From positions 1 through 12,959 of the forward strand of contig JAEZJD010000290.1 of NCBI GenBank assembly GCA_023436425.1: a DNA stretch of 12,959 bases. The letters are read 5' to 3'. The stretch is from Bacteroidota bacterium. GTDB lineage: Bacteria; Bacteroidota; Bacteroidia; Chitinophagales; Chitinophagaceae. The position numbers and the translations under genes are program-made. Shown in pieces: positions 1-7,489 of the stretch (positions are counted from its first letter, which is position 1; each line of letters opens with the position of its first letter). The notes below the pieces were generated by a model. It searched no databases. It was not told where the DNA came from and worked only from the letters and a program-made list of their open reading frames with translations.

Positions 1-1802
1 TCATTATCCTGGCTCAAATATTTTTCCATTACAATAAATGAAAAGTCGCCGGCAATATTGTTTCTTTCCAGGCTTTCGTAGCGGCTTGTAATATTTACTT
101 CTTTATTGGCAACAAGATCTTCAACCACCTTCCTGAACATAAGATTAATCCTCGGCTCGACGCGGAAACCCAGCCTAAACTCAACACGAATGATGTCATT
201 AGGAATTATGTGGTCAACCTTGTATTCCATGGTGTACGGAACATCCAAAGTATCCACATGCACAAACCAATAAATGTCCGCCCGTTTAGGTTTTCTGTTC
301 AGTATTGAGTAAATGATCTTGTGCTCAATTTCTTTCGGGTTGTCTGCACTTGTAAGGTAAACCAGGTGCGTTGCATATTTTGGTACAGATCTGTCGTTAC
401 TAAGCTCCTGAATTTTCGGAATGTAATGTTCCAGCCTCACAAATTCTATGTAACGGTTCTTAATCTTTCTCGCCCGGAACCAGCAGTACATTATTCCAAA
501 CATGAATCCGGCTATCAGCGTGGTGATGTAACCGCCATGTGTAAACTTCTGCAAAAGAGCAAACAAAAACGTGATCTCTACAATTGCGTAAAAAATCAGA
601 AATATCCAGATGTAAAGCGGCTTTTTTCTTCTGAGGATCAGGAAATTTGAGAATAATATTGTCGTCATCAACATGGTGACAATAATCGCCAATCCATAGG
701 CCGCTTCCATTCTTTCGGATGTTCTGAAATAAAGAACAACGAAAACACAACCGATAAACATCATCAGATTTATCGATGGAATGAATAACTGACCTCTTTC
801 TTCAGACGGATAACGAATCCTGAATTTTGGCCACAAATTCAGACGCATGGCTTCGCTGATCAATGTAAAAGAACCGGAAACCATCGCCTGGCTTGCAATG
901 ATTGCAGCGGTGGTAGCAATAACAACTCCGGGGATAATAAACCAATGCGGCATCAGGTCGTAAAAAGCATTAATCCCAAATTGTTGTTTCACCTCAGCCG
1001 TTAAGGTGACGCCGATATGATCGTGCAATAAGGCGGCACCTTGCCCAAAGTAATTCAGCAGCAAACATGTCTTCACAAAAATCCAGGAGATCCGTATGTT
1101 TCCTTTTCCACAATGCCCCAGATCGCTGTACAATGCCTCCGCACCCGTAGTACATAGAAAAATTGCCCCTAAGAACCAAAGTGCATGCGGATAATTAGAA
1201 ATAAACTGAATAGCGTACGTTGGGCTCAATGCCCGAAAAATGGTCAGGTCGTCAAATACGTGAACGGCGCCCAACACCGCGAGCATTGAAAACCAAATGA
1301 ACATTATTGGGCCAAAGAGCCGGCCAATTGAAGCAGTACCAAACTGCTGCAAAAAGAAGAACAATACCAAAATGGTGATCACTATGTACACCAGGTAGTG
1401 CTCTATTCCCGCAAATGCGGGCAACTTTTGCAAGCCTTCAACAGCTGAGGTAATGGAAATGGGCGGTGTGATAATGCCGTCCGCTAACAATGCAGCTCCG
1501 CCAACCATTGCCGGCAATACGAGCCACTTTTTCCGCCGGCGAACAAGGGCATACAGTGCAAAAGTGCCACCCTCACCTCTGTTATCCGCACGTAAAACGA
1601 GCCATACATACTTGAGTGTTGTTTGCAATGTTATCGTCCATATGATGCACGATAGACTTCCAATAATTAGTGCGGGTGTTATTGTTCGGCCATTTGTAAT
1701 GGCGTTGAACACATAAAGAGGAGATGTGCCGATGTCCCCGTAAATAATGCCAAGAGCTACAAGAAGACCTGCTGCTGTTACTCTGTTTAACGGTATCCTC
1801 AC
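1..1802 (-). CDS. kup: Kup-family potassium uptake transporter (C-terminus cut off by window edge)
   Basis: Inner-membrane K+ uptake protein of the KUP/HAK/KT family, probably a proton symporter. I translated the minus strand and found an open frame of 600 codons to the left edge. Family landmarks in order: GDIGTSPLY (residues 22-30), RADNRGEGGTFALYAL (about 71-86), DGIITPPIS (about 108-116), GAEALYSDLGH and NYFGQGA in the middle, and a C-terminal cytoplasmic region with FRLGF and VMEKYLSQDN just before the edge. Family members are usually 620-650 residues, so only the last few tens are missing. The start is taken as GTG at 1802, because an in-frame TAA lies five codons upstream and the nearby ATG at 1810 is in another frame and stops after three codons. 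The GDIGTSPLY motif sits at the usual distance from this start. No strong Shine-Dalgarno sequence is visible. It is divergent from the operon starting at 1973. The identity is secure; the exact start is less so. Confidence 0.95.
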   Translation of the reverse strand, partial: MRIPLNRVTAAGLLVALGIIYGDIGTSPLYVFNAITNGRTITPALIIGSLSCIIWTITLQTTLKYVWLVLRADNRGEGGTFALYALVRRRKKWLVLPAMVGGAALLADGIITPPISITSAVEGLQKLPAFAGIEHYLVYIVITILVLFFFLQQFGTASIGRLFGPIMFIWFSMLAVLGAVHVFDDLTIFRALSPTYAIQFISNYPHALWFLGAIFLCTTGAEALYSDLGHCGKGNIRISWIFVKTCLLLNYFGQGAALLHDHIGVTLTAEVKQQFGINAFYDLMPHWFIIPGVVIATTAAIIASQAMVSGSFTLISEAMRLNLWPKFRIRYPSEERGQLFIPSINLMMFIGCVFVVLYFRTSERMEAAYGLAIIVTMLMTTILFSNFLILRRKKPLYIWIFLIFYAIVEITFLFALLQKFTHGGYITTLIAGFMFGIMYCWFRARKIKNRYIEFVRLEHYIPKIQELSNDRSVPKYATHLVYLTSADNPKEIEHKIIYSILNRKPKRADIYWFVHVDTLDVPYTMEYKVDHIIPNDIIRVEFRLGFRVEPRINLMFRKVVEDLVANKEVNITSRYESLERNNIAGDFSFIVMEKYLSQDN

Positions 1803-1825
1803 GAGGTCATGTTTTTAAGAATTGT

Positions 1826-1833
1826 CAAAGGTA
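1826..1833 (-). promoter_or_regulatory. Candidate -7 promoter element for kup
   Basis: On the minus strand the bases read TACCTTTG, an exact match to the Bacteroidota -7 element TAnnTTTG. It lies 23 bases upstream of the GTG start, which would leave a 5' leader of only about 15-20 bases. A convincing -33 TTTG is not present at the usual 19-21 base spacing, so the assignment is moderate. Confidence 0.45.
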
Positions 1834-1884
1834 TAGGTTAAAACAATTGTTAAAGATATTGAAGGGCGGCAATTCGTTGGCTAC

Positions 1885-1948
1885 AATTAGTTGCGGAAAG
1901 CTGCTGTTTGGAAAAATTAAGGTAGTCTTAATCTCGCAGCAACTAATT
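1885..1948. repeat. Inverted repeat upstream of the 1973 operon
   Basis: AATTAGTTGC at 1885-1894 is the exact reverse complement of GCAACTAATT at 1939-1948, with a 44-base spacer. The right arm overlaps a second small palindrome, AACTAA-TT-TTAGTT at 1941-1954, and a weak -7-like TAATTTTA at 1944-1951. It lies in the 170-base gap between the divergent kup and secreted-protein genes, 24 bases before the ATG. It could be an operator pair or a leader hairpin. No regulator gene is nearby to suggest which, and chance cannot be excluded in AT-rich DNA. Confidence 0.35.
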
Positions 1949-1972
1949 TTAGTTTTTAAGCTACAAACATTT

Positions 1973-3484
1973 ATGCGTCTTTACTTTTCTTTTCTGTTTC
2001 TGATATTCTCCTCCGCTACATTTGCCCAAAAGATTGTTTACTCCGAGGTAGATTTTGACGACACGCGCAGGATGACCTTTGAAATCATCGGCAAGGTCTC
2101 AGGCAATTTTCTCGTTTACAAAAATCTCAGAAACAGAAGCTTTGTTTCCATCTATGACAACAATATGGAACAAAAGGCAAGAGTAGAACAGGACTACATT
2201 CCAGACAGAGCTTTAAATGTTGATTTTTTTCCGTACAGCGATTTCTTTTACGTTGTTTATCAGTACCAAAAGCGCAATGTGGTTTATTGCGACGCGGCGA
2301 AAATAAATGGCGATGGTAAAATGGTTGGGAAAGTTATTACACTCGACACCACGCACATTGGCTTTGCTGGAAACAATAAAGTTTACTCAGCCATCAGCAG
2401 CGAAGACAAATCGAAGCTGATGATCTTCAAAATAAACTCCCGCAACAAGAGCAACTTTGCCATCACAACTCTTCTTTTTGACAATAATCTCGAGCTCAAA
2501 AAAAGATCGCGGTTCGATTTGCCAATGGAGGAATACCGCGAGTACTTAAACGACTTTAATGTGGATAATGATGGAGACTTTGTTTTTACAAAAGTTAATC
2601 GAAACGCAAATGAAACCATCAACAACACGGAACTTTTCTGGAAGGCTGCCGCGTCAGATTCGCTTATTTCTATCGATGCGCAGGACGACAAACTTTTTTT
2701 GGACGATCCGCATATCAAAATTGACAATTACAACAAACGATATTTTCTTTCATCGTTTTATTACACAAAAAAGCGCGGCAATATCGAAGGCTTCTACTTT
2801 TATGTTTGGGATAAGACTTCTCGTGCACCCAGCATGCAAAATTCAGTGGCACTAGGTGATGAATTGAGAAAGGAAGCAAAGAGTAATGATGCAAATACAA
2901 AGACAGCCTTCAATGATTACTTTATCCGCGACGTTATCATAAAAAAAGATGGTGGCTTTCTCATTAACACAGAATCGTATTACACCACCTCGCGGTTCAA
3001 CTCCTGGGATCGGTTAAATTATCTCTATGGCTATCCCATGCTTTCAAGTTTTGATTATTACTATCCATACTCACCGTACAACAGTTGGTATTGGCGGAAC
3101 AGATATGACAATCAATCGCAGCGCCATCACGCGGAAAATATAACGATCCTATCATTTGATAGGAACGGATCACCGCAATGGAATGCAGTTGTTCACAAAG
3201 ATCAATTCGATGATCAGTCGGATGAGCGTATTTCGTATCAAACAATGAACACTGGTGGACAGATTCACTACCTTTTTAATGTAGACGAAAAAAGGGCGCT
3301 ACTGTTAAATGACTACACGCTTTCTCCCGGAGGTCAGATCAACCATAATCCAACATTGAAAAATTTAGACAGGGGTTATGAGTTCATGCCTAAGTACGGA
3401 AAGCAGGTAAGCAGCTATCAATTTATTGTTCCGTGTTACTTTAGAAATCTCATCTGCTTTGCAAAAATCGAATTTAATCAATAG
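1973..3484 (+). CDS. Secreted protein of unknown function, 503 residues
   Basis: I do not recognise a named family. The protein begins with a clear signal peptide (MRLYFSFLFLIFSSATFA, probable cut after A18), so it should be exported to the periplasm or outer membrane. The open frame extends upstream to a TTG at 1847, but the signal peptide begins exactly at the ATG at 1973, which is therefore chosen. The mature part has many short alternating beta-type segments with phrases such as NGDGKMVG and DNDGDFVF, which read like a propeller or WD-like fold, but this is only an impression. There are very few cysteines and no lipobox. Residues about 350-381 are extremely rich in Tyr and Trp, including FDYYYPYSPYNSWYW. 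It is the first gene of a probable operon: the next gene starts 9 bp after its TAG, followed by purQ. Proteins of this sort are common as hypotheticals in Chitinophagaceae (from memory, unchecked). Confidence 0.85.
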   Translation: MRLYFSFLFLIFSSATFAQKIVYSEVDFDDTRRMTFEIIGKVSGNFLVYKNLRNRSFVSIYDNNMEQKARVEQDYIPDRALNVDFFPYSDFFYVVYQYQKRNVVYCDAAKINGDGKMVGKVITLDTTHIGFAGNNKVYSAISSEDKSKLMIFKINSRNKSNFAITTLLFDNNLELKKRSRFDLPMEEYREYLNDFNVDNDGDFVFTKVNRNANETINNTELFWKAAASDSLISIDAQDDKLFLDDPHIKIDNYNKRYFLSSFYYTKKRGNIEGFYFYVWDKTSRAPSMQNSVALGDELRKEAKSNDANTKTAFNDYFIRDVIIKKDGGFLINTESYYTTSRFNSWDRLNYLYGYPMLSSFDYYYPYSPYNSWYWRNRYDNQSQRHHAENITILSFDRNGSPQWNAVVHKDQFDDQSDERISYQTMNTGGQIHYLFNVDEKRALLLNDYTLSPGGQINHNPTLKNLDRGYEFMPKYGKQVSSYQFIVPCYFRNLICFAKIEFNQ

Positions 3485-3493
3485 CATTGCTGT

Positions 3494-4504
3494 GTGATTT
3501 CTCTTTTTAAAGACAGAACACCGGTTAATCTTCTATTTGTTTTCTTATTGAGTATTTTGGTAAAGGCTCCGCTTTTCCTTTACCCGCACGATGTTGTTGC
3601 TACCCAAAACGGCGGCGATCTTTACCATTTGTTTGTTCAGGGTATCCATTCTTTTACTAATCTCAAAATTCTGTTTTCGGTAGCGGCCTTTCTTCTGCTG
3701 GTAGTGCAGGCATTTATTATCAATTACATTGTAAATGAATACCGCCTACTGCCCAAGGCAACTTTCCTGCCTGCCATGGCTTATTTGCTAATCACTTCAT
3801 TGCTGCCGGAGTGGAATTTCTTTTCGCCGGCGTTAGTTGCCAACACTTTTATCATCTGGAGTTTGTCACTGCTATTCAAACTATATAACGTGCAGGATAG
3901 TAAAGGAAAGATATTCAATATGGGATTGCTTATTGGCGTAAGCTCCTTCATTTACTTTCCGTCGGCAGCATTCTTGCTTTGTTTGTTGCTTGGCATTCTT
4001 ATATTGAAGCCGTTTCGTTTTAACGAGATTATTTTGTTTTTCCTCGGACTGATCGCTCCTTATTATTTTTTTGCCGGCTATCTCTTTCTCACAGATCAGT
4101 TCACCAGAGAAAATTTGATTCCGAATTTTTCGGTAAATGTTCCGACTGTTAAAAGCAATATTTATCTCGCGATCACGACTTTTCTCATCGCAGTTCCATT
4201 TTTAACGGGCGGTTTTTTTGTTCAGGGACAACTGCACCGAATGCTTATTCAAGTCCGAAAAAACTGGAGTATTTTCTTACTTTATCTGATTCTCGCTTTT
4301 TTTATTCCCTTTATAAACAACTCAAGTACATTCAGCAATTGGATTCTTGTGGCAGTTCCATTTGCTGTTTTTCATGCTGCGGCATATTTCTATCCAAAAA
4401 CAAACTGGTTTCCTGTTATTATTTTCTTGCTCACACTCAGCTTCATTCTTTTTCAACAATACGGTACTCCGTTGTGGCGGCAAGCTTCTAATTTTACAAT
4501 ATGA
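3494..4504 (+). CDS. Polytopic inner-membrane protein, DUF6427-like
   Basis: A 336-residue protein made almost entirely of hydrophobic segments, with about nine or ten likely membrane spans (for example near residues 11-30, 57-80, 89-105, 113-130, 142-172, 178-199, 222-244, 258-275, 282-299 and 304-321). The N-terminal phrase MISLFKDRTPVNLL and the overall layout resemble the DUF6427 family of Bacteroidota, whose function is unknown; this is recognition by eye, not a search. The only usable start is GTG at 3494, because the same frame holds the stop of the previous gene 12 bases upstream with no other start codon between. Its TGA overlaps the purQ start in the arrangement ATGA, so translation of the two is probably coupled. 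A sparsely charged, tail-less protein like this may be a transporter or a polymer-handling enzyme, but no catalytic motif is visible. Confidence 0.75.
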   Translation: MISLFKDRTPVNLLFVFLLSILVKAPLFLYPHDVVATQNGGDLYHLFVQGIHSFTNLKILFSVAAFLLLVVQAFIINYIVNEYRLLPKATFLPAMAYLLITSLLPEWNFFSPALVANTFIIWSLSLLFKLYNVQDSKGKIFNMGLLIGVSSFIYFPSAAFLLCLLLGILILKPFRFNEIILFFLGLIAPYYFFAGYLFLTDQFTRENLIPNFSVNVPTVKSNIYLAITTFLIAVPFLTGGFFVQGQLHRMLIQVRKNWSIFLLYLILAFFIPFINNSSTFSNWILVAVPFAVFHAAAYFYPKTNWFPVIIFLLTLSFILFQQYGTPLWRQASNFTI

Positions 4505-5193
4505 AATTCGGCGTAGTTGTATTTCCCGGTTCCAATTGTGACAGAGACATTCACGATGCATTATCGAACGACTTAAAACAAGAGTGTATAATGCTCTGGC
4601 ATAAGGACGACGACCTTTCCGCTTTTTCGTACGAAGATTGTATCGTATTGCCCGGCGGCTTTTCTTACGGTGATTATTTAAGAACGGGAGCTATCGCCAG
4701 ATTTAGCCCGATTATGAAAAGTGTAATTGAATTTGCAAAAAAGGGCGGAAACGTTTTGGGAGTTTGCAATGGCTTTCAAATTTTATGCGAGTCTCACCTG
4801 CTGCCTGGAGTTTTGCTGCGCAACCAGCACCAGCAGTTTATTTGCAGAAACGTGTACATTAAAGACAAAGAAGAAAACGTGTATAAAATCCCGGTTGCTC
4901 ACGGCGAAGGGAGGTACTATGCTGACGAAAACACATTAAATAAATTAGAAAAAAATAGGCAAATTGTTTTTCGCTATTGTGATGAAGCTGGCAACGTAAC
5001 AGAAGAGGCGAATCGCAATGGATCTTTAAGGAACATCGCCGGTATTTGCAACGAAGCTGGCAACGTAATCGGAATGATGCCGCACCCGGAGCGGGCTTGT
5101 TCTGCTGCCTTGGGAAACATTGACGGTAGAAAAATTTTTCGCTTATTGTTCAGCAAAATGAGTGTACCGAACCAATCAATTCTTCATTTATAG
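4501..5193 (+). CDS. purQ: Phosphoribosylformylglycinamidine synthase subunit PurQ
   Basis: Glutaminase subunit of FGAM synthase, the fourth step of de novo purine synthesis: it releases ammonia from glutamine for PurL, with PurS as the third partner. At 230 residues it matches the small, stand-alone PurQ type. Motifs: FPGSNCDRD near the N-terminus (8-16), LPGGFSYGDYLR oxyanion-side loop (50-61), nucleophile elbow GVCNGFQ with catalytic Cys89, AHGEGRYY (133-140), and PHPERA with His195 and Glu197 completing the triad. The ATG lies inside the stop of the upstream membrane gene (4-base overlap). purL and purS are not in the window, so the complex must be encoded elsewhere. A 16-base exact direct repeat (4984-4999 and 5053-5068) encodes the two EAGNV stretches in the same frame; it does not disturb the protein. 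Confidence 0.97.
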   Translation: MKFGVVVFPGSNCDRDIHDALSNDLKQECIMLWHKDDDLSAFSYEDCIVLPGGFSYGDYLRTGAIARFSPIMKSVIEFAKKGGNVLGVCNGFQILCESHLLPGVLLRNQHQQFICRNVYIKDKEENVYKIPVAHGEGRYYADENTLNKLEKNRQIVFRYCDEAGNVTEEANRNGSLRNIAGICNEAGNVIGMMPHPERACSAALGNIDGRKIFRLLFSKMSVPNQSILHL

Positions 5194-5241
5194 TTAACAG
5201 TTTAGCAGTACTTATCACACGACCTTTGCTTAGCAGAAATT

Positions 5242-5697
5242 ATGAAAAAGCTAATATTTATTACTGTTGCAGTGTTATCAGCAGCGTCACTGTATGCGCA
5301 GCCACTTAACCCGGTGAACTGGAGTTTTTCCAGCAAGAAAGTAGGTGACGGAGTTTATGAAGTTCATCTCACTGCAAACATTCAGGCTGGCTGGCATCTT
5401 TATTCGCAGTCGCAGCCCGAAGACGCCATTGCTCAGCCAACATCTTTCTTGTTTACCAAACACCCGCTGCTGAACTTTGATGGAAAAGTGAAGGAAATCG
5501 GAAGGCTTGAAAAATACAAGGACGAGGAATTAGGCATTTCTGCAAACCAGTATAGCAACAAGGTAGTTTTTGTGCAGAAAGTGAAAATGAAGGGCAAAGC
5601 AAAAACAGCCGTAACAGGCAAACTGGAATTTCAAACTTGTGACGACAAGAAATGCTTACCTCCAAAAACGGTGAATTTTTCCATTAGCCTTATATAA
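5242..5697 (+). CDS. Stand-alone DsbD N-terminal (alpha) domain protein, periplasmic
   Basis: A 151-residue exported protein with a signal peptide (residues 1-19, cut after YA before Q20). The remainder matches the immunoglobulin-like N-terminal domain of thiol:disulfide reductase DsbD: an early VNWSF strand, HLTANIQAGWHLYSQ (42-56), and TCDDKKCLPP (132-141) holding the Cys133/Cys138 pair. In full-length DsbD this domain takes electrons from the C-terminal thioredoxin domain and passes them to periplasmic proteins such as DsbC or CcmG. Here the membrane domain and the thioredoxin domain are absent, and no stop-spoiled remnant follows, so it is a free single-domain form, as found in Bacteroidota. 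The pair is CX4C rather than the CX5C of E. coli DsbD as I recall it. It begins 48 bp after purQ and is followed at once by a terminator, so it is probably the last gene of the operon. Role inferred: redox carrier or folding helper. Confidence 0.85.
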   Translation: MKKLIFITVAVLSAASLYAQPLNPVNWSFSSKKVGDGVYEVHLTANIQAGWHLYSQSQPEDAIAQPTSFLFTKHPLLNFDGKVKEIGRLEKYKDEELGISANQYSNKVVFVQKVKMKGKAKTAVTGKLEFQTCDDKKCLPPKTVNFSISLI

Positions 5698-5720
5698 AGT
5701 GGCTCTTACTTCTTTTGCAG

Positions 5721-5746
5721 ACGAGTTCTTCTGAGCTCGTTTTTTT
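5721..5746 (+). terminator. Rho-independent terminator of the 1973-5697 operon
   Basis: ACGAGTTC (5721-5728), tetraloop TTCT (5729-5732) and GAGCTCGT (5733-5740) form an 8-bp stem with one G-U pair. The last base of the stem begins a run of seven T (5740-5746). It lies 23 bases after the stop of the DsbD-alpha gene. The opposite strand has no U-run after the stem, so it should act on plus-strand transcripts only. Confidence 0.9.
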
Positions 5747-5818
5747 GCTATAGAGAGTTGGTCAATCGGCCAAAGTGCCGCTCAGATGCTTTAACAAGAA
5801 AAGAATTGATGCAGATGA

Positions 5819-6043
5819 TTAATACTCATCCTCATTAAAAAGAAAATCTTCCTGGGAAGGATAGTCCGGCCAAATGTCTTCGATGCTTTCGTACACTTCG
5901 CCACCTTCATCTTCCAGCTCCTGCAGGTTCTCGATCACCTCTATCGGCGCACCTGAGCGAATGGAATAATCTATCAGTTCGTCTTTGGTAGCAGGCCAAG
6001 GCGCTTCTTCAAGATAAGATGCGAGTTCAAGGGTCCAAAACAT
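5819..6043 (-). CDS. DUF2795-type short acidic protein
   Basis: A 74-residue cytoplasmic protein with no signal peptide and no cysteine. Its sequence (MFWTLELASYLEEAPWPATK at the start, APIEVIENLQEL in the middle, IEDIWPDYPSQEDF near the end) is the kind annotated as DUF2795 in Bacteroidota, where it is strongly conserved; this is recognition by eye. By my count 22 of 74 residues are Asp or Glu against only two Lys/Arg, so it is highly acidic. Function is unknown; the size, charge and conservation would suit a small partner of a basic protein or nucleic-acid-binding complex, but that is inference. It stands alone, convergent with the upstream operon and divergent from the LolD-like gene, with its own strong promoter. 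Confidence 0.9.
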   Translation of the reverse strand: MFWTLELASYLEEAPWPATKDELIDYSIRSGAPIEVIENLQELEDEGGEVYESIEDIWPDYPSQEDFLFNEDEY

Positions 6044-6115
6044 CGTCGATAGTTTTTCAGGTTTGTGGTATCAATTCTATGCCAGAATTATAACCTGGTG
6101 CTTGCAAATTTTCGG

Positions 6116-6146
6116 CAAAAGTAGGTGTATTCACCAATTTACCAAA
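6116..6146 (-). promoter_or_regulatory. Bacteroidota-type promoter for the DUF2795 gene
   Basis: Read on the minus strand: TTTG (6146-6143), 19 bases, then TACTTTTG (6123-6116). Both boxes and the spacing match the Bacteroidota primary-sigma consensus TTTG-N19-21-TAnnTTTG. Transcription would start near 6110, giving a leader of about 65 bases before the ATG at 6043. It lies in the 162-base gap shared with the divergent LolD-like gene, so the two genes' control regions lie close together. Confidence 0.75.
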
Positions 6147-6205
6147 TGCAACTTTTTTTTGAATACGATAGCCGTAAATTATTAAGATATTTGACGGGTA
6201 GCATA

Positions 6206-6856
6206 ATGCTGACGGCAAAAAAAATATACAAGAGGTTCGGGGCAATAGAAGTTTTAAAAGGTGTTGACATTGCAGTTGAAAAAAGTGAGATCATCAGCAT
6301 TGTGGGACCCTCCGGCTCAGGCAAATCCACCCTGCTTCATATACTTGGCACGCTCGATAAACCCGACATGGGTGAGGTTTTCCTAGAAGAAAAAAGAGTG
6401 AACGAATTACAGGGAAAAAAACTAGCTGCCTTCCGGAACAAGCACATTGGCTTCGTATTTCAATTCCATCATCTGCTACCTGAGTTTTCTGCATTGGAAA
6501 ACGTTTGCATTCCCGGATGGCTAGCCGGTGGAAGCAAAACAGAAGTCAGAAAAAAGGCAGAGGAACTGCTCCAGTTGCTTGGCATTAGTCACCGGTTGGA
6601 AAATAAGCCCAATCAACTTTCAGGAGGAGAGCAACAACGTGTGGCTGTAGCAAGAGCGCTAATCAATCAACCCGATATAGTGTTTGCAGACGAGCCGACG
6701 GGCAACCTTGATACGGCAAATGCGAAAGAGCTTCACAATTTGTTTTTTGATCTCAGAAAACAATTTGATCAAACATTTCTCATCGTTACGCACAACGAAG
6801 AACTTGCTCAGCTCAGCGACAGAGTTCTGCATATGAAAGATGGAAAGATAGTTTGA
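6206..6856 (+). CDS. lolD: LolD-like ABC transporter ATP-binding protein
   Basis: A 216-residue ATPase of the lipoprotein-release (LolCDE) type: it powers transfer of outer-membrane lipoproteins from the inner membrane to the carrier LolA. Walker A GPSGSGKST (34-42), Q-loop Gln86 in the LolD-typical VFQFHHLLPEFSALENV, signature LSGGEQQR (138-145), Walker B IVFADEP (158-164), H-loop His196. The open frame continues 81 bases upstream to 6125, but that extension has no family similarity; the ATG at 6206 puts IYKRFG and VLKGVDI at the usual distance. The permease genes LolC/LolE are not adjacent, which is common in Bacteroidota. It is divergent from the DUF2795 gene and convergent with the adenosyltransferase, with 46 bases between the stops and no clear terminator there. 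A related MacB/FtsE-type ATPase is the alternative. Confidence 0.88.
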   Translation: MLTAKKIYKRFGAIEVLKGVDIAVEKSEIISIVGPSGSGKSTLLHILGTLDKPDMGEVFLEEKRVNELQGKKLAAFRNKHIGFVFQFHHLLPEFSALENVCIPGWLAGGSKTEVRKKAEELLQLLGISHRLENKPNQLSGGEQQRVAVARALINQPDIVFADEPTGNLDTANAKELHNLFFDLRKQFDQTFLIVTHNEELAQLSDRVLHMKDGKIV

Positions 6857-6902
6857 TGCACTTCTCTTTGGGGCTACACGACTCATTTCATTCAATCACC
6901 AT

Positions 6903-7460
6903 TCATCTTGATCTCCACAAAACTTCTGATGCTCCCAACATTTTGCCTGCAAAACGAGCAAGCGTAAACAGGTAATCGCTAAGCCGGTTAAGGTACCGGA
7001 TAACCGTTCCGTCAACATGTAGCTCATGCTGCTTCATAGCCACTGTCAATCTCTCCGCACGTCTGCAAACACATCGCGCAATATGAATTGACGAAACGGT
7101 AGAATTGCCGCCGGGCAGAATGAAGGATTTTAAAGCAGGCAAATCAGCAGTCATTTGATCAATTCTCGCTTCAAGAAAGCTGATGTCAGACTCCTCCAGT
7201 TGCGGCAGTTTCATTTTAATTTCTTTCGATGTATCAGTGGCGAGTTCCGATCCAATGGTGAACAACCGGTCCTGAATTTGGTAAAGTTCTGCCCTCAAAC
7301 TTTCTTCGTTCAGCAAATCGCTAATCAATCCTATCCACGAGTTCAGCTCGTCCACTGTGCCATACGCATCAATTCGAACGTCACTCTTGGCCACTTTGGT
7401 TCCACCAATTAACGACGTGGTGCCGTTATCTCCCGTCTTTGTATAAATTTTTGTGGACAT
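6903..7460 (-). CDS. Cob(I)alamin adenosyltransferase, PduO type
   Basis: Transfers the adenosyl group of ATP to reduced cobalamin, making the coenzyme for enzymes such as methylmalonyl-CoA mutase or class II ribonucleotide reductase. It is 185 residues from the ATG at 7460; the frame runs 11 codons further up, but STKIYTKTGDNG is the family's normal N-terminus. Conserved blocks: TKTGDNGTTSLIGG (7-20, nucleotide binding), DAYGTVDELNSWIG (31-44), FILPGGN (113-119), ARCVCRRAER (128-137), and RYLNRLSDYLFTLAR (155-169). It is the last gene of a probable gatC-ABC-adenosyltransferase operon, 29 bases after the ABC gene. No B12 biosynthesis genes or cobalamin riboswitch are visible, so it may serve corrinoid salvage. 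It could be named pduO or cobO by different pipelines; I leave the symbol blank. Confidence 0.94.
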   Translation of the reverse strand: MSTKIYTKTGDNGTTSLIGGTKVAKSDVRIDAYGTVDELNSWIGLISDLLNEESLRAELYQIQDRLFTIGSELATDTSKEIKMKLPQLEESDISFLEARIDQMTADLPALKSFILPGGNSTVSSIHIARCVCRRAERLTVAMKQHELHVDGTVIRYLNRLSDYLFTLARFAGKMLGASEVLWRSR

Positions 7461-7489
7461 AAAAAAACAATAGCATTTCAGATGGATAA

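Noticed and set aside
460..1179. Short minus-strand frames of 96 and 61 codons, and plus-strand frames at 321-650 and 1453-1716
   Set aside because: All lie inside the kup coding frame, which is continuous and carries the family motifs.
1847..1972. 42-codon upstream extension of the secreted-protein frame from a TTG
   Set aside because: A clean signal peptide begins exactly at the ATG at 1973; the extension would bury it and shows no protein-like conservation that I recognise.
4984..5068. 16-base exact direct repeat in purQ
   Set aside because: Both copies encode EAGNV in the normal PurQ frame 23 codons apart and the protein is intact; most likely coincidence of a local motif.
5221..5228. 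GACCTTTG as a -7 element for the DsbD-alpha gene
   Set aside because: One mismatch to TAnnTTTG and no -33 box at the right spacing; read-through from the operon is simpler.
6125..6205. 27-codon upstream extension of the LolD-like ATPase
   Set aside because: It overlaps the divergent promoter, and the ABC domain begins normally at the ATG at 6206.
6857..6902. Expected bidirectional terminator between the convergent LolD-like and adenosyltransferase genes
   Set aside because: No convincing stem followed by a T-run is visible in these 46 bases.
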